A stretch of 64,000 bases of DNA from Anisus vortex (lineage: Eukaryota; Mollusca; Gastropoda; Planorbidae). Of the stretch, positions 15,201-27,200 are shown piece after piece. The notes under the pieces were generated by a model that saw only the letters and a program-made list of their open reading frames with translations, ran no database searches and was not told where the DNA came from. Where the stretch lies: positions 11,163,420 through 11,227,419 of the forward strand of contig OX421509.1 in the NCBI GenBank assembly GCA_949126835.1, given 5' to 3'. The position numbers and the translations under genes are program-made. Position 1 is the first letter of the stretch; each line of letters opens with the position of its first letter.

Positions 15201-18200
15201 ACCAGATATCAGTTCCGTTTCAAGCTGTATCGTGTGTAGTGGCACGCTTGTCTCACCCATCTCCACACCTCTCAGGAGTACCTTTCTACCTGTGAATGAA
15301 TCACTGGAAAGTGGTAATATACCTTCTAGAAGAAGCGACTGGGATGCACCCGTGTCTCTCAACATTAGAACTTTTCTCCGACAGCTTCCATCTCCTGGCA
15401 TGGATACATAGCCTTCATCGATGAACGGTCTGAATTCTCTCAGAGTGTTGTTCTCTGGTGGACATTTACTGGTCTGTTCTGCCTTAATCTTTGAACAACC
15501 ATCAGCTAGCTTGTTTTTCTGTGGACTTAGGTTAGAGTTTGTAAATATAGTTGATGTAATTTTACAATCATTCTCATTTTTACATTGTACAGTATTATGC
15601 ACTAACTCGACCTTTTCTTTGGCTTCACCACCGGATCTCTTGTCTCTTATGTGGTTTGCTCTCGTGCGTCGCTTGGGCTTGCGTGACCCATCAGCACATG
15701 AGTGAGGAGAACTCTCTCTCACTACCTGACTACTTTTCATATGATCGTCCTTCTGTTTGGCTTTGCAGATTGGAATAGACCCATCTTTCATTGTCACACA
15801 ATTAGCTTTTAGCTTGATGTTAGAGGTTTCGTCATTTCCTCTTAAATTTTGTCTTCCGCTTTTTGCCTTCCTATTGCCATTTGCTTCACATACTGGTTTG
15901 GGTGTAAATATGTCCTCTCTACTTAGAGTAACACAAGTAGCTGCAAATACCTGTTTTGGTTTTGCTGGCTTCCCATTCAGTACAAAACAGTTCTGTTTAG
16001 TATGTCCCTCTTTCTTGCAGTGGGCACATACAAGTTTCATAGGTTTCACATTTCTATCGCTTGCATTATTTACAGTCCTAAAGTTATTGGAGTTGTCCGT
16101 TTTATTACGCCTGTCAGAGTTAAATCTCTGGTTATTGAATTGCTCTGGTTTATTTCTGGATTGTTGTGATTGTTGTGAGTTTTCTCGGAGATCTCTTGTA
16201 GGATATGGATGTAAAAGTACAAAGTCATCCGCCAATCTGGCTGCTTCTGTAGCTTTAGCCACCTCCCTGTCTGCAATGTGCAGCTTAATATCAGTTCTTG
16301 TGCAGTTTAGGAACTCTTCAAACAAAATAACTTCTTTAAATTCTTCATAGTTATTATTTACTCTTCTGGAGCGTAGCCACCTGTCCAGATATGTTTCCTT
16401 TTGCCTAAGAAAATCTGCATAGGTCTGTTGACTACCTTTTCTTAGTTCCCTAAACTCTCTTCGGTATTTTTCCGGTCTACCTTCATAGACACGTAAGACC
16501 TTTTGTTTAATACACTCATAGTCATTGCTTTCTTGTTCACTCAGTGCCAAAACAACGTCCTTTTCCCTTCCTTCAGTTAATGCCGATCTAAGAATTAATG
16601 CCATTTTATCCTTAGGAAATTCATAGTCTTTAGCATTTTTCTCCAGCAATAAAAAAAAATCTTCAGGGTCGAGGGTAGAAAATTTTGGAACATATTGCAA
16701 ATACTTGGCCAGCTCAATGTTTGAGATTTCTTTATTTGGCGGGCGAGCATTAAGTGTTCTGCCCTCAAGTTCCATTCTAGCCATTTCGATTCTTTCATGT
16801 TTGGCTGCTTCTAATTCAGCTCTAGCCAATTCAATTTTAGCCAATTCTATCCTTTCCTGCTGAGCAGCTAATTGTATTCTTTCTTGCTGAGCAGCTATTT
16901 GTATTCTTTCTTGCTTAGCAGCTTCAATTTTTGCTAGTTCTATTTGTAATCTTAATTGCTCATTCAGTTGCAATGCATGATCATTTTCTTCATCCACACG
17001 TACATTTTCAGTGTCATTCTCGCTCAATATCTGATCAGTTTCAACATCATCAACTATTAGTTGGTTGTTATCTGCTAGGCACTCCCTGATCTGCTGTTGT
17101 AATTTAGTACGAGTAGGGGTAACCTGCGTAACAGTTATCTGTAAGCCATGAGCCAATTCTTTGAGTTGAGTCAGCGTTAGCCTATCTAACTCATCAGTAG
17201 TAAACATTCTATTAGCATCCATTGTGCTTAATCAATTAGAAATGTTACTAAAAAAGAAATTAAGATCCAACTTACGTGTGTTAGAATGTCCAAATTCACT
17301 ACACAACACAGTCCTAAATATTAGACAATAGTATGAGTTAAAAATTATTTCAGGAATATACTTGAGTACGAATGCTGAAAAACCTTGTAACGGTAGTATG
17401 ATGAAATTCTCGTGATTGCAGAACGATAATTTGTAAATAAAATAGACTCTGATGCAACATGTAAATAAATCTTCCAGCTGAATATTCGATTGTAGCAATG
17501 ATGAGTGGTAAAACTGTAGTCTTGAAAAAATTAACCTCGTAGTTGTGTAAAGCAACTTGTGTAAAAATATTTAGCTCGACGAAGCCCCCTTCAATGTATA
17601 GTAAGTAGAGTATCTCCTTCTTCACAAACAATAAACTTCTCCGTGGCGATTCCTCAGTATTAACAATGATTCATTATTGAAGTGCTTGTAAAAATTTGCG
17701 CGGCAGACATCGTTAAATTGTTGTGACGTGTCGCCTTGATTTTTCCAATAATAATCTTGCTACTTGAAAAAATTATAAAACGTTATTACCTTGAGTATTT
17801 GAATATAATATACTTCCAGACGTTAGACCTCTTGTAATGCTGATAAACTATTTGCCGGACCGAGACCACATGTTAAATTGTAGCTTTCACTCCAATTCTT
17901 TTGGCGGTTGACTAGGGTTTGATTTTTTTAGGCCAGCGGGAACTCACTTCGTTCTGAGAGTGATAAACAGTCTGCAGCAATTTTTCCAAGTTTGGTTAAC
18001 CTTGTCCTGATACTATTCAAAGTTCTCAATAATAATATGAATTCAAAAACCAACTCCTTTACGGTTTAATTTAATAAATGAAGAAACTTTATTATAACTT
18101 GCAAAATCAAACGATGTTAGTGAAACAAAAATATATGGCGAAAATCGGTAAACAAGGCATAATGTCTACTGTCAATGGGTGCCTAGCGGAAAGAGAAAGA

Positions 18201-21200
18201 AGTAGTCCGCGTCTCTACCTTTTATAGTACCTAGGAAGCCCGCGAAATTGAATATCCCTCCGCGTTAGCTCTAACTGGTTTACGCTGGTTTCAAGAGTGA
18301 TCCCCTATTTAGATTTTAGTCAACGAAGAAAAATAAACAGTCGTGTCCCGACAATTAAAGTATTTTAAAATATAAACTCTGTCGAGGGATTAATAAAAGG
18401 GTGTTTTAAACTATGTATGCACTGTAACCTATCAATGGCAACAAACATGTAAAAATCTTTGAGAAACCCAGCCGCAGAAAATATACAAAAAAACTCAAAC
18501 TGGAGGGTTTCATTTTAAAGACTTTTAAAAAGCTTAGCTTGAAATTGGAACACAAATAATAATATAATCACTAACATATTAAAAAAAACAACTTGAGTCT
18601 GAGTTAAATCTACAAAAAAAGAATATTAACTTTTACTAAAGAATAACGAAATCTTAGGCACGTTATACAAAACTAACTATATAAATTAAAGAAAAGCTGA
18701 AGTGGAGAAGTAATAACTAATAACACAAACATATTATATCGGAAATTGAGTATGAACAAATAATTATACTAGATAATAAAAATGCAGAGCTAAATAAAAA
18801 GAAATTCAAGAAAGGTAATACAAAACCCCAGACTGTATTTAAAAAAAAAGGAAATAGAAGAACGAACACAAGCATTGTATTAAAAACCCAGTTGATTGAC
18901 ATAGACAATCAAATAACAAAACACGCAGACTCTTTGACAAGCGGTAATTGTAAGCTTAGAACAAAAACGAATACGGCACAAGGTGGCGCGTTCAGCTGGC
19001 GTACCGAAGGTCCTGGGTTCGAATCATGGCGAAGGCCCAGGGCCGGATTATGTTTGGGGTGCTCCTCGTGGCTTCGCCCCTGCCTTGCGACATTGCTTGT
19101 GTTTTGGGGTGTGTGTGTGGGAGACCGGAAGGGGGGGGGCTTTTGTGTGAGGGCCCCTGTTCCATGTAACATGTCTTCTTCTTTGCCATTATCAACTCCT
19201 AGTGGAGCATAGACCATCAGCAATTTCTTTCCATGTCTTCCTGTCTCTGGCTATCTTCTCTAACTCTTTCCAGCTTTTCCCGATCAGCTGCACATCATTT
19301 TCTACTTCTCTACTCCGCCAGGGGTTCTTGGGTTTACCTCTTCGTCTCGCACCCTACGGTTTTCACGCGGATTCCAAGCAAGTGCTTGTCTAGTAACATG
19401 CGTAACATGCCTGAATACGCCCTCTGGTGAAGGCTGGGAATTTTTCCCGGGAGTCGTATGTGTCCCCGAGTCAACCCAGCTCTGACGGGTTTCCCGACTC
19501 TAGTTTGAGTAAAGTAACGGCGGCTGGGCATTGTGCTGGCTACACAATCCCCTAGTATGCCGTGGCCACAGAAACTGGTGAACGCTACCCCTATGATATA
19601 TTTAGCCCGACGGGTACTTTGCATTTGACAAATGTAAAAAAAGACAAAATAAACATATATATTATATTATATAGAGAAACATTTGATGGGTTTGAGAAAA
19701 AAAAGCAATTTAGAACTGAAACAGTAAGCGTCGATATTTAGGCGATAGAAAAATTTAAGAAGTATGGAAGCAAATTAAAATACAATTTGAACTGGGCTGT
19801 TGACAAAACAAGACAAGCATTAAATACTCGCTATATTATAGGCATTGCAATCGTTGCTATGTGTGGTTGTTGTTTTTTTTGTTGTTGTTGTATTTTGACG
19901 CTTGGGTTGGGTGGTAGCCTACTAAAATTTGTTCCCACGCCCCTAACTACCCCTCCCTCCAGATCCGTTAGCCGTTTAAAAAAAAACGTTAACTTTAAAA
20001 AGCACGTGACGCTCTGGGGGCGCACTGCCCCCTTCAGCTTCCCCCCACCTCTCCCCCACACGCTCCTTTACTTCGCCACTGATTGAACTAGTTGAAATTG
20101 ATTTTTAAGAAAAGAAAAAATGTTAAAGCGGTAGAAATTCAATTCTCAAACGTCAAGTTGATTTTGTTACGATTAGGACCAAACGTACCCCACAAAAAAA
20201 AAACAACATTTATTTCAGCTCTCGCTCATCCTCCTAACCCACGTCAAATTCTGTAAGATTTATAATATGATTAGTGCTATGAAGCCATAAAATAATATAT
20301 AGGTAGTAGCTATATTAATAATTAAAAAGTCGAAATAAAACCCATTTTTGGATATTAAGAAAACCTATATCGGAAGTAGATTTAGTCAAGTGACTGTCCA
20401 TGCGGTCGGCAGTCTTTTCTCATAACTCACAAGGAACGCAGGCATTATTTTAGACTCAGGAAAAATAAATAAAATTGTGTATTATGTTGATACTATAAAG
20501 CTATATTTGTTCATTGGATGTGAAGTGTCAACTGTTAATGAATTGTTATTAAATAATATGCTGCAATAAGTCGTTCATTTATTATTTACAAGTTTGGAAT
20601 TTATATTGTGGTGATGTCGTCCATTTTGATGTTCAAATCAATCAAATAATTCAGCTACTGCAACTCAAATACTCTGAGAAGACTGGTGGTAATGTTTGAT
20701 AGTCCAATAATAATAATAGGACATCAACAGGTTTGGTGGCAGCTAACGGAGAGAAAAGCTGAAGGATATAATATTATGTTCAAATTCGAAACTTTTTGAA
20801 CTTTTTGAAGACGTACTACAAACCACATGGAAAATTATGTGAGTACCAGTTTTTGAACAAAACTGAAGCCTGAGTCAATTATTTCAAATACATATACTAT
20901 TTATATGATTGAGCACTATAATAGCTCTAAGAAAATATAACATTTGTACACCGATGACAAATATTTCATCATTGGAAAATTCGATACAAAAAATCGAAAA
21001 ATAGTGACTATACGCAGATCATTATTTAATATTTGCAACCGGAAAAAGTTTCGTTCCCACATGTTATCAACAAGGAACCTAAACTATATACATATGTTCA
21101 AATCCGATGTGACACAACCATGTGTTGAATTTTATGTAGCCTATGTTCAAATCCGATGTGACACAACCATGTGTTGAATTTTATGTAGCCTATGTTCAAA

Positions 21201-24200
21201 TCCGATGTGACACGACCAGGTGTTGAAATCTGATGTGTTGAAGTCCGATGTGCTTATCGGAAGATAAATAAATAACATTAAATAACTTTAAATATAATTA
21301 ATATTTAATCTGTATACCAAAGACTTTGACATTAATTTTAATTAATGGTATACATTTTTTTCTTGTGTTCATTCTAAAATTGGATTATACCATACTGAAG
21401 TGGAAACTTGAAGCAACTCAACTTGATACAGTGTGAACATTCATTGGATTATTAAATAATTAATTAAGTTTCTTCTGGATTTCTACTCTGGATTTACATT
21501 GCAGTAATTTCATACAGTGAATGTGTTTTCATTTGGATTATTAAGTAATCTTTAATTTAATCATATTTTTTACATTCATTAGTATGAATTATATATATAT
21601 ATATGTATTATTTATGTATAAAGCGGGCTCTGGTTGGCGGGACTTTCTAAAACAAATCTCTTGTCTATTCTTATTCTGTCTATCATCTATTTCTATTTCT
21701 TAAAAGAGATTGATTAGAAATGATTCTTTGTTAGGGTTATTTCTGTTAGTTGTCTTGACTTTGTTTGTTATTGTTAAGAATTATTAAAGTAAAATTACTA
21801 TAGTCTTGTCAATGTTATACATGTTGTGATTCTTTGTCAAAAATTCCTCTATCATTTGTGGTCCAAGCAGCATTAGTGTATTGTGATTGTGTTTTTTTTT
21901 CTATTGTTACTTGATATAATTTTTTTTTGTTGTGTATTTTTTGAAGTATCATTAATATGCATTGGTTAGTTTTTGCTCTCTGAGTATAATGGTCTATGGT
22001 AAGAACATTAACAATAATAAGTTCACCTAGATAATAATAATATGAATATTCACATTCATAACTATATAATTTAAGTAGTGCCCAATTACATGTAACTACA
22101 ATTAACAAAATAATAATTGATATCTAATACATGTAACTACAAATGTACAAAATATTCACAATATAACAGGTAAAATAACCTAAATAAAAATAATATTGTG
22201 CTTTGCAGTGCTACTGTAATAATATTATCTAGAATTTACATTGCTATTAATTATAGTAAAATTATTGTGTATTGGCATTAATGAAAATGTACTTCCAGTA
22301 ATCACAATGAAAATGTACTTCCAATACTGATAATAATTACATCCATTTCAATTGCTAATAAGAATAATATCATAGTGGCTTATGATAACATTAATCTAAT
22401 TGTTATATGCCATCCTCAATAATAATAATAATATTATCTATGTGCTACCATTGGTAATAATAAGATTGTACATTGCTTTGCGGAAAATAATTGTGCAACC
22501 TATATAGTAATAATAAGTCATAATAGCAAAAAGTGACTTGCACTTGCTTTAAACTCTACTATAAAATTGCTAATAATAATAAAATAAACAAGCCATAATA
22601 GAAAATGTGTCTTGGCTTAGCATACTTGTTGACATTCTAGCATTTTGCATTCTGAATTATAAACATTTTACTACAGCATAGGATTAAAAAAAAAAGTTGC
22701 TGTGATATTATATGACTGCTCATTCTGTATTTAATAAATATTGCCATCCAGTATAGGAATAAAACATTGCTGTACTATAAAATAGTGCATTATAATAATT
22801 GTACTGTACTATAATATAATAAATCTTGACATTCATAATAAATAATAATGGAGTCAAAGGTTCAATTACTCTATGATGAGGCTAAATTGTTGGCAAAAGA
22901 ATATGGTATTACTGATAAGAAAGAATATCAAGAATTTGTTGAAAATAAAGTTAAGCAATTGAAAAAAGAATTAGCAGATAAGGAAAGAGATGAGCGAGCA
23001 GAATTAAGGGCTCATGAAATTAAACAAAAAGAACTTGATAATGAAATTAAACAAAGAGAACTAGAAATAAACAAAGAAAAAGAATTGAAAGCACTAGAAT
23101 TAAAAGAAAAAGAATTACAATTGAATAAAGAAAAAGAAATTCAATTGAAAGAAACTCAACTAAAATTAGACCATGAATTGGAGTTGGCTAAATTACAAAA
23201 TACTAAAGTTGAGCAAACAAATAATGAAAAATCAAAACATAGTGTAAGATTTAAAATGCCTCCTTTTGATGGGAAAGAGAAAATTGTTGATTTTCTAAAT
23301 TTATTTGAAGCAACATGTAAAGGATATGGGATTCCCATTTCAGAATATTACATTCACCTTATTCCACAATTGAAAGATAAGGGTAGGGAAGCACTATCAC
23401 ATATTGATAAAGAAATAACTGATTATGCCATTATCAAAGAACAATTAATCAAATTCTTTATTCACTCTGAGGATTATTACAGACAGAAGTTCCATAACTT
23501 TATCTTAACAGACAAGATAGAACCGAGAGCTTTTGTGTCTGAAGTGAAAACATTTTTACTTACCTGGTTAGACTTAGTAAAAATAGATACCAAAAATCCT
23601 AATGAGATTATAGAAATCATGGTTGTTGATAAAGTATTAGAACAAGCTTCTAAACCATTGTTTACTCACATTATGGAAAGAAAAGTTAAGACAGTAGAAA
23701 ATTTGATAGATGCAATCTCAAATTTTAAGGATAGTCATCCTAATGTAGAACTGACTAAACAAAATCAAACAGTAAATACAATTCAACATAGAAGAAGGAG
23801 CTATTCACCTCCTAGGTCTAGACATAATCAATTTGGCAATAGAAAAAAATTTGGTAAGCAACCAAAATCTAATAATTATAGATGTATTTTTTGCAATGGT
23901 ACAAACCATTCATCAGAATATTGTTACAGAAATAACAATGCAAGAGGTAGAAATTTCAATCCAAACTTCAATAGATCAAATGTTGATCATAGAGGTTTTT
24001 CAAATCAAAATTTTTCTAATTTTGATAATAGAAACTTTCCAAATCAGAATTTTTCAAATGTTGGAAACAGAAATATGCCAAATCAGAATTTTTCCAATAA
24101 CAATGTGCCAAATCAACATGTTGGAAGACAAGATTTTCCTAATACTCAAAACAGACCTCAATCAAATTTCCAAAATGGAAGAAATAGAGGAAAACTTAAC

Positions 24201-27200
24201 AATTCCACATCTCAATCTAATAATGTCATATTTGAAAACAGGGGTCAGTTAATACTTTTTCCTGCTTATGTGGAAGGAAAGACCACTTACTGTCTAAGAG
24301 ACACCGGAAGTAGTATAATATGTATAGATGAAAGTATCATTCCAAATCAGAAACCCACCAATATAATAAGAGTGGATACAATAAAACTTGCAAATGGTTC
24401 CACAATAAAATGTCCTATCACTATAATAGACATTGATTGTCCTTGGCTCACTGGAAAAGCAGAGGCAGCCATAATGAAAAACTGTGTTGCACCTTTAATT
24501 ATTGGTAATTCTTTCAATGTCAAACATGATAATAGTTTTGACATTTTTCAAAAATGGATGAATGAAAATTCCAATGACTTGAATTTGAAACCTGTTCTAT
24601 TGCAAAATGAGAAGTTAGTAGATTTACCAGAACAAGAATTTTACCCTGCTCTACAAACTTTTAATTTCTTACAAACCATAGGAAAGTCAGAAAATAATAT
24701 TCTCAATGAGACACCTAATATTGACTTATCCATAAATAATGAAAAGGATAATCCTATTCCCAAATGGAATGGAACAGAAAAACTAGAACAGTATGTAAGC
24801 AAATTTGAAAGTCAATGTGAAATAAACAATGTACCAAAAGAATTACATGCTATTTCATTATGTAGACATTTAGAAGGTCATAAACAAATATTCAACATTG
24901 CTAAAAATCAAATATCTGATTTTACTAAAATGAAGAGTGAGATATTATCATACATTGATAGTCCTCATAAAAAGGAAACCCAAATGAAAAAAACAGAAAA
25001 TATCAGTTTAATAAACATGCCTTTTGATGAGCTAACTCTAAAACAAGAACAGAAAGAAGATCCATACATAATTAAAATGGTATCAGAAATTGAAAAAGGT
25101 CAGGTTAAAAATAAAAACATTGAAATAATAAATGGAATTCTCTGTAGAAAGGACACTAAATTAGATGTAACTCAAATAGTTATACCTAAAACATTAACTG
25201 TCAAAGTAATGCAAATTTCGCATAACAATGCATTGTCAGGTCATTTGAGTAGCAAGAAAACAGTTTGTAATCTCAAAAAGAATTTCTGGTGGCCTAAAAT
25301 GGAAAAAGATTTGAAAACATTTATTAAAAGCTGTGATACCTGTCTTAGACATAATAAAAAAGATTCTAAACATAAGGCTCCAATACAAATGACAGATACC
25401 ATAAATAAACCTTTTTACAAGATAGCAGTTGATATCAAAGAAAATATTCATAAGAACATGAGAAAACTAGAAGTTGGTAATAAAGTACTTGTTTATTTGC
25501 CAATTGGCAGTGGCAATACTATGGAATGGAGAGGACCTTTTGAAATAATATTTAAGCTGTCTGATGTATTTTACAAGGTTAACATTAATAACAAAGAAAA
25601 AATTGTTCATTTAAACAATTTGAGAACTGATGAAGAAAACAAAGTTATTGAAAATAAATCAGAAGATGATATGATAATTGAAAATAAACCAGACAATGAT
25701 ATTAGTAAATCTGAACATAGAAAAATAACATTGAATAAATGCTGTGAAATTCTAAGGAATTTTAGCAAAAAAACTCAGGTATAATCAATAAAATTATATA
25801 TAGCAATAACTAAATTTATGAAAAAGATATGATATTTTCAGTAACAGATATAATGACATTATAACATTTTTTTTTCTTTTGTAAAGAACAAATATGTAAA
25901 TATGGATACTGGTATAAAATAATCTAATTGATGAAAATAATGATTATCAGTTGGAAATTTTTTTTATGTAGCCTCGGAACAGTTTGATAAGACTGTTAAG
26001 CACATAAATTTTGTGGCCTCTGAACAGTGAAACTGTTATGCCATATGTTAACATTAAAATGCCTATGTAAGTCTTTAAAAAAGCATTAGAGGAATTGAAA
26101 TAAGAATGATATAATAATGAAATGCCTATGTAAGACTCTTAAAGTCAGAGCATTAGATGATAATATTGTATTGTATTCATGTAAGACTAAAGATAGCATT
26201 GAAGCCAATAAATAAATGATACATATAAGACTCACAGGAATATGAGCAGTGTAATATAAATATATAATTGAAGAAAAGACTTGAATAATTTGTGTAATAT
26301 TTTATTGTAAACTAAGATGGAAGATAATCATGTTACATTGTAAGTAATGTTATTGAGAATATCAATCAATAATAATCAATAAGAATCAATAAGAATCAAT
26401 AAGAATATCAATTCAAAATAAATATTGTGAAGATATATATTCATAATTACCATTATGAAAATGACAATTGCAAAAATATGAAACTGAGGTTAGTATTATA
26501 TTAATCTTAGTGTATAAACTAATAAATGTTGTATGAAAATTTTTTTTTTCATGGAATCTATTTAGATTTTGTGAGATAAAGATAATAGATAATCTCGACA
26601 GCCTTGATGAGTATTTAGCATAATAATTATCGATACACATCACTGATATCCAATAGTTTATCTCAGTATTACTGAAGTTGATTAGACAATACCTATGGAT
26701 AGTTGTCTATGACTAATTGTCATATAAACATTAGACATTATTCTTTGTGTCATATTTCTGCCTATAAATATGTTTTTTGATTGTTTGTACATATATTAAA
26801 TGAATTTTTTTTTCTCTATGTATTATTAAATGAATGATTACATGCATTAATTAAGATTAAGATAATTTTTTTTCCATTATTGTAAACATTTTTCGTATCA
26901 AAAATAATAATAAATTATTATTTTTTCTCTGTGGTTGGGGGGTATGCTATGAAGCCATAAAATAATATATAGGTAGTAGCTATATTAATAATTAAAAAGT
27001 CGAAATAAAACCCATTTTTGGATATTAAGAAAACCTATATCGGAAGTAGATTTAGTCAAGTGACTGTCCATGCGGTCGGCAGTCTTTTCTCATAACTCAC
27101 AAGGAACGCAGGCATTATTTTAGACTCAGGAAAAATAAATAAAATTGTGTATTATGTTGATACTATAAAGCTATATTTGTTCATTGGATGTGAAGTGTCA

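Larger units (their letters stand above)
10280..18434 (-). mobile_element. LTR retrotransposon 1, Ty3/gypsy Gmr1-like, RT missing
   Basis: LTRs of 571 and 564 bp, a 4-bp TSD (ATGG at 10276-10279 and 18435-18438), a PBS-like site, a purine-rich PPT and one long ORF define an 8.2-kb element in minus orientation. The LTRs differ by a small indel and about seven substitutions counted by eye, so it is older than element 2. Domain order in the ORF is gag, CCHC, protease, integrase, then remnants of the sequence flanking RT. This is the order of Gmr1-type elements, which carry integrase before RT. RT and RNase H are not found, so it should depend on another element to move. Confidence 0.9.
18439..20269. 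other. Intron stretch between the two LTR elements
   Basis: AT-rich up to 18970, then a SINE head, an antisense LINE fragment and a family-A SINE. Pyrimidine/purine-rich segments near 19930-20060 contain no recognisable gene. Confidence 0.6.

Noticed and set aside
14893..16350. Three long plus-strand open frames (172, 94 and 197 codons)
   Set aside because: They are antisense shadows of the gag-protease-integrase ORF of element 1.
23833..24252. 139-codon frame inside element 2
   Set aside because: A +1 shadow of the Asn-rich repeat part of gag; no conserved domain.
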